Of a DNA stretch of 12,380 nt, positions 1 to 6,489 are shown one piece after another. Made by a program: the position numbers and the translations under genes. This stretch comes from Bacteroidales bacterium (lineage in GTDB: Bacteria > Bacteroidota > Bacteroidia > Bacteroidales > UBA932), in contig SFPH01000035.1 of NCBI GenBank assembly GCA_004552115.1, positions 1 through 12,380 of the forward strand. The letters run 5' to 3'. Numbering within the stretch: the stretch's first letter is position 1; every line of letters begins with the position of its first letter. The notes under the pieces are model-generated. The model did not search any database. It was given only the letters and a program-made list of their open reading frames with translations, and was not told the origin of the DNA.

Positions 1-577
1 AGTCGGCTATGGTCACGCTGGTGTTGCCCTTGTTGCCGGTATGGTCATATACCAGCACTCCGTGCATCATCTTGGTCTTGTCATCCTTGCTGTCCACCCG
101 GAGCACATATCCGTCGATACCGTCGTAGAATGTGCCTGTTGGAATGTTGATTTCCTCCTTGGTGCGCCCGATGTCGTCCCTCAGGGTGTAAATCTTGTTG
201 AAGGCCACAGGGACCAGATTGTTCACCGTGAAGAATGCGATGACGGAGATGACGGCCGCGCAGATGATCAGAGGCGTGAGTATTCTCGTGAGGGAGATTC
301 CGGCCGACTTCATTGCAATGAGCTCGTTGTTCTCGGCCAGCTGGCCTACGGTCATCACGGAGGCGAGCAATGTCGCCAGCGGAAGCGAGAGGGGGAGCAT
401 TGTGGCGCTTCCCCAGCCGAGGAACTCCAGTATGATCTTGAGTCCCAGTCCCTTGCCTACGAGTTCATCGATGTAGAGCCAGAGAAACTGCATCATCATG
501 ATGAAGACCACAATCAGCAGGATGCCCACGAAAGGTCCTGCAAATGACTTCACGATGAATCTGTCCAGTTTCTTCAT
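1..577 (-). CDS. LptF/LptG-family (YjgP/YjgQ) permease, N-terminal part
   Basis: Inner-membrane subunit of the LptBFG-type ABC transporter that extracts lipopolysaccharide from the inner membrane and feeds it to the periplasmic Lpt bridge. The visible 192 residues begin MKKLDRFIVKSF and contain three hydrophobic segments at about 13-36, 58-80 and 98-120. The family signature ENNELIAMKSAGIS occupies 82-95, between membrane segments 2 and 3. From about 125 a hydrophilic region begins, including FYDGIDGYVLRVD, typical of the start of the periplasmic beta-jellyroll domain. The frame runs off the left edge without a stop, so the rest of that domain and the last membrane helices are outside the window. 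The start is the ATG at 577-575. It lies 34 nt after the alaS stop on the same strand with no terminator between, suggesting co-transcription. The sequence does not decide between LptF and LptG. Family assignment is firm. Confidence 0.93.
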   Translation of the reverse strand, partial: MKKLDRFIVKSFAGPFVGILLIVVFIMMMQFLWLYIDELVGKGLGLKIILEFLGWGSATMLPLSLPLATLLASVMTVGQLAENNELIAMKSAGISLTRILTPLIICAAVISVIAFFTVNNLVPVAFNKIYTLRDDIGRTKEEINIPTGTFYDGIDGYVLRVDSKDDKTKMMHGVLVYDHTGNKGNTSVTIAD

Positions 578-611
578 TCCAATACCTGTGTGCGTGTCAG
601 TCCCCGGTCGC

Positions 612-3230
612 CTATGCGGTACCGAGTTCGATCATCTTGGCGAGAGCGTCCTTCAGGCCCTCGGTGTTCTTTCCTCCTGCAGTTGCGAGACCAGGCTGTC
701 CGCCACCGCCTCCGAGAATGCACTTTGCCGCCTCCCGGATATCCTTGCCTGCATTCTTTCCCTTCTCGACGAGGTCCGGAGAATACATCAGGACAAGTCC
801 CGGCTTCTTCTCGAACTCGACTGCAGCGGCGAGCATGAAGTTCTGCATCTTCTTCTGGAGGATGGCTGCGGCATTCTTCACCATTGCCGGGTCCATCGGG
901 GCGGAGATTGACACAACTTTGATGCCGTTGATGTCCTTGGCCTCCTTCTCGAGCTTCTCGGCGATTCTGGCTGTCTCGGCCTGTACGAAATCCTCGATCT
1001 CCTTCTTGTATCCGGCATTTTCCTCAACCATTTTCCTGATGGCCTCGGTGAGGTCAGGAGTATTGTTGAAGAATGCCCTGGCTGACTTCATTGAGTCCTG
1101 GACGGCCCTGAAATGCCTCCAGGCAGCCTCTCCGGTCAATGCCTCGATACGTCTCACGCCGGCGGCGACTGCTCCTTCGGACACGATGGAGAACATTCCG
1201 ATGCGTCCGGTTGCGGAAGCGTGCGTTCCACCGCAGAGCTCCACGGAGTCACCGAACTTGACGACTCTTACCCTGTCTCCGTATTTCTCTCCGAACAATG
1301 CGATTGCGCCCATTGCATTGGCCTCCTCCATCGTGGCCTCCCTGTTTTCCTCAAGCGGGGAGTCGAGGCGGATGAGCCTGTTGACCAGCTGTTCTGTCTT
1401 CTCGAGCTCCTCGTCTGTCATCTTGGAGAAATGCGAGAAGTCGAAGCGGAAATAATCCGGGCCCACGAATGAGCCCTTCTGCTCCACGTGCTTGCCGAGA
1501 ACCTCCCTCAATGCATGATCGAGAAGATGGGTCGCCGTATGGTTGGCTGCGATTTTCAGCCTCCTTTCGCTGTCCACGCGGAGGGAGAATGACTCAGTGC
1601 AGTCTGAAGGAATCCTCTCCGCAATGTGGATGGTGAGGTCGTTCTCCTTCACCGTATTGAGGATATTGATTCTCTCGCCGCTCTCCGATTCGATGTAGCC
1701 GGTGTCGCCTACCTGTCCTCCCATCTCCGCATAGAACGGAGTGCGGTCGAAGACGAGCTGGTACATCACCTTGTTCTTCTGCTTTACGGTACGCTGCTTT
1801 ATGAGGCTGGCTCCTTCGAGCTCCAGATAGTCGTAGCCGATGAACTCGCTGCCCTCGGCGTCGTGATACTGAACCCAGTCGCCGAACTCATTGGAAGTGG
1901 CCTGGCGGGCCCTTTCCTTCTGCTTGGCGAGCTCGGCATTGAAGCCTTCGAGGTCCACCCTGCAGCCGTTTTCCGATGCGATGAGCTCGGTGAGGTCGAT
2001 CGGGAATCCGTAGGTGTCATAGAGCACGAACGCATCCTTCCCGTCTATTACCTTCGTGTCGGCAGCCTTGGCGAGATAGTCGTCCATCATCCTGATGCCC
2101 CTGTCGAGGGTGCGGAGGAATGCGAACTCCTCCTCGCGGATTACGGTCTCGATGAGGGTCTGCTGGCTGCGGAGCTCCGGATAGGCGCCGCCCATGTCAT
2201 CGGCGAGCTGGGAAACCAGCCTGCAGAGGAACGGCTCATTGAATCCGAGGAAGGTGTAGCCGTATCTCACAGCCCTTCTGAGGATTCGCCTGATGACGTA
2301 GCCGGCCTTCACATTGGAAGGAAGCTGACCGTCTGCAATGGAGAAGCTGATGGCGCGGATATGGTCCGCAATGACCCTCATTGCCACCTCCGTCTTCTCA
2401 GACTCGTGGTATGAATGTCCGGAAAGAGCCTCGATCCTGGAGATCATTCCGGTGAATACGTCGGTGTCGTAGTTGCTCTTCTTGCCCTGGAGTACCATGC
2501 AGAGACGCTCAAAGCCCATTCCGGTGTCAATGTTGTGGGCAGGCAGGGCCTCGAGTTCGCCGTTGGCCTTCCTGTTGTACTGCATGAACACGAGGTTCCA
2601 TATCTCGATCACGAGAGGGTTGCTCTTGTTCACGAGCTCGCGTCCCGGAATCCTTGCGATTTCATCCTCGTCCCTCAGGTCGATGTGGATTTCGCTGCAG
2701 GGGCCGCAAGGACCGGTGTCGCCCATCTCCCAGAAATTGTCGTGCTTGTTTCCGAGGAGGATGTGGTCCTCCGGGAGATACTTGAGCCAGGTCTGCCTTG
2801 CCTCCTCGTCCAGTTCGGTGCCGTCCTCGGCGCTGCCCTCGAACACGGTGGCGTAGAGCTTGGTCTTGTCAATGCCGTAAACCTCGGTGAGGAGCTCCCA
2901 GGCCCAGCTTATGGCCTCGGTCTTGAAATAGTCCCCGAAACTCCAGTTTCCGAGCATCTCGAACATCGTGTGGTGGTACGAGTCGTGGCCTACCTCTTCG
3001 AGATCATTGTGCTTTCCGCTCACGCGGAGGCATTTCTGCGAGTCGGTCGCCCTGCGGGATTTTGGAGTGACATTGCCGAGAAATATGTCCTTGAACTGGT
3101 TCATTCCGGCATTGGTAAACATCAGAGTAGGGTCATTCTTGACCACCATTGGCGCTGACGGGACAACCTGATGTCCCTTGGAAGCGAAGAAATCGAGAAA
3201 TTTCTGTCTTATTTCGTTGGATGTCATCAT
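612..3230 (-). CDS. alaS: Alanine--tRNA ligase (AlaRS)
   Basis: Cytoplasmic class II synthetase that charges tRNA-Ala and hydrolyses mischarged Ser/Gly-tRNA-Ala. From the chosen start it has 872 residues, normal for a bacterial AlaRS. The N-terminal catalytic core begins [18 protein letters not shown] and includes the conserved stretch [12 protein letters not shown]. The editing-domain zinc residues are all present: H564 and H568 in HTATH, C666 and H670 in CGGTH, the same numbers as I recall for the E. coli enzyme. The C-Ala domain carries the glycine-rich [15 protein letters not shown] near the end. An in-frame ATG at 3284 would add 18 residues ([18 protein letters not shown]). I prefer the ATG pair at 3230/3227 because family members start just before the TxxEIR motif and the extra residues look like translated leader containing a tandem repeat. 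It is divergent from the M23 operon and followed by the Lpt permease. No truncation or missing catalytic element was seen. Confidence 0.97.
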   Translation of the reverse strand: MMTSNEIRQKFLDFFASKGHQVVPSAPMVVKNDPTLMFTNAGMNQFKDIFLGNVTPKSRRATDSQKCLRVSGKHNDLEEVGHDSYHHTMFEMLGNWSFGDYFKTEAISWAWELLTEVYGIDKTKLYATVFEGSAEDGTELDEEARQTWLKYLPEDHILLGNKHDNFWEMGDTGPCGPCSEIHIDLRDEDEIARIPGRELVNKSNPLVIEIWNLVFMQYNRKANGELEALPAHNIDTGMGFERLCMVLQGKKSNYDTDVFTGMISRIEALSGHSYHESEKTEVAMRVIADHIRAISFSIADGQLPSNVKAGYVIRRILRRAVRYGYTFLGFNEPFLCRLVSQLADDMGGAYPELRSQQTLIETVIREEEFAFLRTLDRGIRMMDDYLAKAADTKVIDGKDAFVLYDTYGFPIDLTELIASENGCRVDLEGFNAELAKQKERARQATSNEFGDWVQYHDAEGSEFIGYDYLELEGASLIKQRTVKQKNKVMYQLVFDRTPFYAEMGGQVGDTGYIESESGERINILNTVKENDLTIHIAERIPSDCTESFSLRVDSERRLKIAANHTATHLLDHALREVLGKHVEQKGSFVGPDYFRFDFSHFSKMTDEELEKTEQLVNRLIRLDSPLEENREATMEEANAMGAIALFGEKYGDRVRVVKFGDSVELCGGTHASATGRIGMFSIVSEGAVAAGVRRIEALTGEAAWRHFRAVQDSMKSARAFFNNTPDLTEAIRKMVEENAGYKKEIEDFVQAETARIAEKLEKEAKDINGIKVVSISAPMDPAMVKNAAAILQKKMQNFMLAAAVEFEKKPGLVLMYSPDLVEKGKNAGKDIREAAKCILGGGGGQPGLATAGGKNTEGLKDALAKMIELGTA

Positions 3231-3240
3231 ATAAATATTT

Positions 3241-3260
3241 TCATTCCCATTCATTCCCAT
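3241..3260. repeat. 10-bp perfect tandem repeat in the alaS leader
   Basis: TCATTCCCAT is repeated twice head to tail without interruption, directly upstream of the preferred alaS start (ATGGGAATGA twice in the direction of alaS transcription). Each copy contains ATG triplets near the real initiation site. The role is unknown; replication slippage is the simplest origin. Confidence 0.8.
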
Positions 3261-3317
3261 GCTGGGTATGGCACGGTTTTTCATTTACGGTCCGGGGCCT
3301 CTTCCCCAATCAAACGG

Positions 3318-3325
3318 CAAAATTA
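3318..3325 (-). promoter_or_regulatory. Predicted -7 element of the alaS promoter
   Basis: Read on the minus strand this is TAATTTTG, an exact match to the Bacteroidota -7 consensus TAnnTTTG. It is preceded by TTA, so a TATAAT hexamer is also present. Initiation a few bases downstream would give an alaS leader of about 80 nt. No TTTG -33 box occurs at normal spacing; the nearest (minus strand, 3341-3338) is only 12 nt upstream. An A/T-tract occupies the usual upstream area instead. Confidence 0.6.
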
Positions 3326-3328
3326 TAA

Positions 3329-3345
3329 CTTTTTTCTCAAAAAAG
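3329..3345. repeat. A/T-tract inverted repeat at the centre of the divergent promoters
   Basis: The sequence is C, six T, CTC, six A, G: a perfect 7-bp inverted repeat around a 3-nt spacer, centred on 3337. The two -7 elements at 3318-3325 and 3348-3355 lie symmetrically on either side. It could be bent DNA, shared upstream promoter DNA or an operator half-site pair. It is not a convincing terminator because its stem is almost wholly A-T. Confidence 0.6.
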
Positions 3346-3347
3346 AT

Positions 3348-3355
3348 TATATTTG
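3348..3355 (+). promoter_or_regulatory. Predicted -7 element of the M23 operon promoter
   Basis: TATATTTG matches the Bacteroidota -7 consensus TAnnTTTG exactly. Its last base is only 6 nt before the ATG at 3362, so transcription would begin at or within a few bases of the start codon, leaving an almost leaderless mRNA. No clear TTTG -33 box is visible 17-21 nt upstream; a run of T residues lies there. It mirrors the alaS -7 element about a common centre at 3337. Confidence 0.58.
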
Positions 3356-3361
3356 CGAAAT

Positions 3362-4387
3362 ATGTCTGACTTCAAGCGATATAAACTCAACCCTGAGACG
3401 CTTCTGTACGAAATTGAAAAAGTGTCTCCCCGGGCGAGATTCATAAAGCTGGCGTTGCTGATGTGCTTCAGCATTGCCCTGTCTTTCGTATATTTCTGGC
3501 TGGCCACGTCTGTTTTCGGAATCGTGCTCCCGAAGACTGCCGTCCTGAAGATGGCCAATGCCAGATGGGCATCCAGAATCGAGCTCATGAACAGGCAGCT
3601 TGACGCCTGCGAGGCGACTCTTGACGGGCTCGGGGTCAGGGATGACGAGATCTACAGGAACATTTTCGGAATGAACCCGATACCCGCCGAGGTCAGGAAT
3701 GCCGGCTTCGGAGGAGTGAACAGGTATGACTATCTGGACATGCTCCCGGAGAATTCCATATTGAAGAAGACCGCAGTCAGGCTCGACATACTTACCAAGA
3801 AGACCTATGTCCAGAGCAGGTCTCTCGACGAGGTGCTGGCAATGTCGAACAAGGCTGGAGACATGGCCTCCTGCATCCCGGCAGTCCCGCCGATTGCCCC
3901 GGAGGAGGGCACCTACAGGCTCTCGAGCTCATTCGGCTACCGTTCCGACCCGATAACCAGGGTTTCCAAGATGCATACGGGCTTCGATTTCGCCTGCAAG
4001 CCGGGCAATCCCGTATATGCCACGGGTGACGGCGTGGTGGAGTCTGTCACCTTCGAATTTTTCGGCTATGGCAATTCCGTGGTTATCGACCATGGCTTCG
4101 GATACAAGACAAGATATGCCCATCTGAAGACGGTATTCGTGGGCGAGGGAATGAAGGTCAGGAGGGGCGAGCGCATCGCCGAGACCGGCAATTCAGGGCG
4201 GTCCACCGGCCCGCATCTCCATTACGAGGTGATTTACCGCGGCAGATATGTCAATCCGTACAACTACTTCGATATGGGAATGCCGCTCGACGAATACAGG
4301 TCAATGGTGGCCAAGTCTTCCGCCGAATCTGAGAACATCACGGAGGAGAACTTCAGGGAGACTCTCAAACGGGGGACTTCGAGATGA
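3362..4387 (+). CDS. Membrane-anchored M23 (LytM-type) metallopeptidase, copy 1
   Basis: Predicted zinc endopeptidase acting on peptidoglycan cross-links in the periplasm. The 341-residue protein has a short basic N-terminus, one membrane anchor at about 27-55, a helical linker with the RDDEIYRNIFGMNPIP motif at 93-108, and a C-terminal M23 domain from about 185. The catalytic set is complete: zinc ligands H205 and D209 (HTGFD) and H287 (second His of HLH), with H254 (YAHL) and H285 as the other active-site histidines. It should therefore be an active enzyme rather than a degenerate LytM activator. I use the ATG at 3362; a TTG three codons upstream lies inside the predicted -7 box. It overlaps the next gene by ATGA (4384-4387), so translation of the two is probably coupled. 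A divergent M23 gene beside alaS is, to my knowledge, common in Bacteroidales. The cleavage specificity cannot be told from sequence. Confidence 0.92.
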   Translation: MSDFKRYKLNPETLLYEIEKVSPRARFIKLALLMCFSIALSFVYFWLATSVFGIVLPKTAVLKMANARWASRIELMNRQLDACEATLDGLGVRDDEIYRNIFGMNPIPAEVRNAGFGGVNRYDYLDMLPENSILKKTAVRLDILTKKTYVQSRSLDEVLAMSNKAGDMASCIPAVPPIAPEEGTYRLSSSFGYRSDPITRVSKMHTGFDFACKPGNPVYATGDGVVESVTFEFFGYGNSVVIDHGFGYKTRYAHLKTVFVGEGMKVRRGERIAETGNSGRSTGPHLHYEVIYRGRYVNPYNYFDMGMPLDEYRSMVAKSSAESENITEENFRETLKRGTSR

Positions 4388-5328
4388 GCAGGTACGTATT
4401 TGACAAGGATTTCAAGCTGAGGAAAGTGACGAATTCGGTCAGGGGGATTCTGATGACGTCACTCAAATGGCTCATTGCCACCCTGTCCATGGCAGCCTTC
4501 TACTATCTCTGCTTTTCATTGCTGATTTCCACCGACGAGGAGAAGAAGCTGAAGCGGGAAAACCGGATGTACGAGAAGCTGTATCCGGAAATGCAGGAGA
4601 AGGAGCGTCTGATTGAGGATGTGGTCAGGGGTCTAGAGGCCAGGGACAATGCCATATACGAGAAACTTTTCAATGCTGATGCGCCCGAGATGGACCCGCT
4701 CGGCAGGATGTCTTTCACATTCGGAGACGATTCCATACCCGACAGCGACATTGTAAGATATTCGGAGGGGAGAATCGCATCCCTTTCCGCTGCAGCGGCA
4801 GGAATAGAGTCAGGCTTCCTGGAAGTGTTCGGTGACATTTCCTCCCGGAAGGGGGCATTGCCTCCGATGATTGTGCCGGTGGCGGGATTGAAGCCGGCCC
4901 AGGTCGGAGCCTCCATCGGTCAGAAAATCAATCCTTTCTACAAGGTGATTTCACAGCACGACGGCATTGACCTGATTGTCGGCCAGGGAACTCCGGTGAT
5001 TGCAGCGGCAGACGGGACGGTCACTGATGTCAGGCGTTCCGGCAAGGGCCTTGGCAATGTCGTGGAAATAACCCACGATGGCGGATATGTGACGGTCTAT
5101 GCACATCTCGAGGACATTGTGGTAAGGAAAGGCGAGAGGGTCAAGGCAGGGAAGAAGCTGGCAGGAGTGGGCATTTCAGGCAATTCGTTCGCCCCTCATC
5201 TGCATTATGAGGTGAGGCGTGACGGGGAGGTGCTGGATCCGGTGAACTTCTTCTTCGCATCATTTTCCCCGGAGGAATATACAAGAGCCGCATACTTGGC
5301 TGCAACCACCGGACAATCAATGGATTAG
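4384..5328 (+). CDS. Membrane-anchored M23 (LytM-type) metallopeptidase, copy 2
   Basis: Second predicted peptidoglycan endopeptidase, 314 residues. It has the same layout as its upstream neighbour: basic N-terminus, one membrane segment at about 22-48, a charged coiled-coil-like stretch at about 50-85, the linker motif LEARDNAIYEKLF at 84-96, and the M23 domain from about 175. Active-site residues are all present: H192 and D196 (HDGID), H241 (YAHL), H272 and H274 (HLH). Its start codon overlaps the stop of copy 1 (ATGA). The matching L..RD..IY...F motif and domain order suggest an old tandem duplication, but the linker and membrane regions have diverged strongly, so the two probably differ in partner or substrate. 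A 33-nt gap without visible terminator separates it from the MerR-like gene. Confidence 0.91.
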   Translation: MSRYVFDKDFKLRKVTNSVRGILMTSLKWLIATLSMAAFYYLCFSLLISTDEEKKLKRENRMYEKLYPEMQEKERLIEDVVRGLEARDNAIYEKLFNADAPEMDPLGRMSFTFGDDSIPDSDIVRYSEGRIASLSAAAAGIESGFLEVFGDISSRKGALPPMIVPVAGLKPAQVGASIGQKINPFYKVISQHDGIDLIVGQGTPVIAAADGTVTDVRRSGKGLGNVVEITHDGGYVTVYAHLEDIVVRKGERVKAGKKLAGVGISGNSFAPHLHYEVRRDGEVLDPVNFFFASFSPEEYTRAAYLAATTGQSMD

Positions 5329-5361
5329 TCCTGTCAATAATACGATTATCCCTTCTGATAC

Positions 5362-5679
5362 ATGTCAAAATTATACTATTCAATCGGTGAGGTGGCGGAG
5401 ATTCTCGGAGAGAATGTCTCGCTCATCCGTTTCTGGTCGGACTACTTCTCAAAGTTCATCAAGCCTGAGAGGAATGCCAAGGGCAACCGTCTCTACAGGG
5501 CCGAGGATGTGGAAACCCTCAAGCAGGTGCATCTGCTGGTCAAGTCCAACGGGATGACCCTTGCCGGAGCCGCATCGAAAATGGCTTCGGAGCGCAAGAG
5601 CGTGGAGGCCCGCGTGAAGGCGCTCAACTATCTCAAGGACATTCGCCAGCAACTTGTTGAAATCAGGGAATCATTATGA
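5362..5679 (+). CDS. Small MerR-family transcriptional regulator
   Basis: A 105-residue DNA-binding protein consisting almost only of a MerR-type winged helix-turn-helix. The helix-turn-helix begins YYSIGEVAEILGENVSLIRFW (residues 5-25) and the wing includes NAKGNRLYRAEDVETL (39-54). A helical C-terminal part at about 75-105 could form the usual antiparallel dimerisation coil. There is no effector-binding domain and no cysteine, so metal or redox sensing like MerR or SoxR is unlikely. The start is ATG 5362; no Shine-Dalgarno sequence is visible. The stop overlaps the start of the Nif3-like gene (ATGA, 5676-5679). Its target is unknown; its position in the operon allows autoregulation of the M23 genes, which is inference only. 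The symmetric promoter at 3318-3355 is a candidate site. Confidence 0.88.
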   Translation: MSKLYYSIGEVAEILGENVSLIRFWSDYFSKFIKPERNAKGNRLYRAEDVETLKQVHLLVKSNGMTLAGAASKMASERKSVEARVKALNYLKDIRQQLVEIRESL

Positions 5680-6455
5680 AAGTCAAGGATATAGCTGCCT
5701 GCATCGAGGAATTTGCTCCGCTGTCACTGCAGGAAGAATGGGACAACAGCGGCCTTTCAATCGGCTCTCCCGAGGACGAGGTGCGGGCTGTGCTCGTGGG
5801 CTTCGACTGCACGCCTGAGCTCATTGACGAGGCGGTGGAGACCGGAGCGGATATGGTCATTACCCATCATCCTCTGATATTCAGGGGGTTGAAAAAGATT
5901 GACGGGAATGATCCCGTGACCAGGGCGGTAATCAAGGCCATCAGATCCGGGGTAGCCGTTTATGCAGCCCACACCAATGCCGACAAGGTTCCGGACGGAG
6001 TCAGCGGGGCGATGGCATCCAGGCTCGGACTGCTGGACACCTGTATTCTCGATGAGGATGGAGACGGCACGGGTCTCGGAATAGTAGGCAATCTTCCGGA
6101 GGCTCTGCCTGCAGGGGAGGCCGTGAAGATGGTCAAGGAAAAATTCGGTCTGGACCATGCGAGATGCTCCCTTCCATGCTCTTCGCCCGTGAAGCGCATT
6201 GCAGTCTGCGGAGGCAGCGGCTCATCCCTCATCGGGGCCGCGGTGAAATCCGGAGCCCAGCTCTATGTCACCGGGGATGTGTCGTACCACAACTACTTCA
6301 TCGACGGGGATTTCATGATAATGGACATCGGGCATTTCGAGAGCGAGATGGATGTCGTGGATATTTTATTTTCTTTGATAAGGAAAAAATTTCCTAACTT
6401 TGCAGTCTTTAAGAGCCGCCATTTGCGGGAAAATTGCCCCGTAAGGTGTATCTGA
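5676..6455 (+). CDS. Nif3-like dinuclear metal centre protein (DUF34, YbgI/YqfO family)
   Basis: Toroidal hexameric cytoplasmic metalloprotein family of debated function; often labelled GTP cyclohydrolase 1 type 2, a name that should not be taken as proof. Metal-binding motifs are intact: H64-H65 in ITHHPLIF, H99 and D103 in HTNAD, and H220 with E222 in IGHFESE. At 259 residues it is the short form and lacks the central insert found in the roughly 360-residue forms of many Bacteroidetes and Firmicutes. The C-terminus KKFPNFAVF...CPVRCI resembles the family ending, where NPxxY is usual, with Cys replacing Asn and Tyr. The last 95 bases turn AT-rich with uncommon codons (TTA, TTG, TTT, ATA), coincident with an embedded promoter for the next gene. 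It is translationally coupled to the MerR gene upstream. Nif3-like and zinc-ribbon genes are frequent neighbours, as here. Confidence 0.93.
   Translation: MKVKDIAACIEEFAPLSLQEEWDNSGLSIGSPEDEVRAVLVGFDCTPELIDEAVETGADMVITHHPLIFRGLKKIDGNDPVTRAVIKAIRSGVAVYAAHTNADKVPDGVSGAMASRLGLLDTCILDEDGDGTGLGIVGNLPEALPAGEAVKMVKEKFGLDHARCSLPCSSPVKRIAVCGGSGSSLIGAAVKSGAQLYVTGDVSYHNYFIDGDFMIMDIGHFESEMDVVDILFSLIRKKFPNFAVFKSRHLRENCPVRCI
6374..6402 (+). promoter_or_regulatory. Predicted promoter for the zinc-ribbon-DnaB operon, inside the nif3-like gene
   Basis: A TTTG box at 6374-6377 and TAACTTTG at 6395-6402 match the Bacteroidota -33 and -7 elements, with a 17-nt spacer, at the short end of what is usually described. 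The 50 bases 6361-6410 contain only 11 G or C, far below the surrounding sequence. Initiation would fall near 6406-6409, giving a leader of about 80 nt before the ATG at 6490. The -7 box is read through in the nif3-like frame as the conserved residues FPNFA, so part of the match could come from protein constraint. Confidence 0.65.
6423..6444 (+). promoter_or_regulatory. Hairpin in the 5' leader of the fusion gene
   Basis: TTGCGGG (6423-6429) can pair with CCCGTAA (6438-6444): seven pairs including one G-U, with an 8-nt loop. It lies at the start of the predicted leader and overlaps the last codons of the nif3-like gene. No T-run follows, so it is not a standard intrinsic terminator; mRNA stabilisation or a protein-binding role is possible but unsupported. 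Confidence 0.4.
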
Positions 6456-6489
6456 CTGATAATGAACGAATTATATAATTATATCAAAT

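Noticed and set aside
41..547. Plus-strand open frame of 168 codons at the left edge
   Set aside because: The minus strand here encodes a clear LptF/LptG-type membrane protein; the plus-strand product is a hydrophilic shadow.
637..3158. Long open frames on the plus strand opposite alaS (637-1455, 1626-2414, 2415-3158)
   Set aside because: They are antisense to a fully conserved alaS, show no recognisable domain, and their composition follows the complement of its codons.
3231..3317. T-box or other tRNA-sensing riboswitch in the alaS leader
   Set aside because: The leader is only about 80 nt, has no T-box consensus or specifier-loop structure that I can see, and T-boxes are not typical of Bacteroidota.
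6423..6444. Hairpin as an intrinsic terminator of the M23-MerR-nif3 operon
   Set aside because: No T-run follows the stem, the stem overlaps nif3 codons, and the fusion gene starts 34 nt after the nif3 stop.
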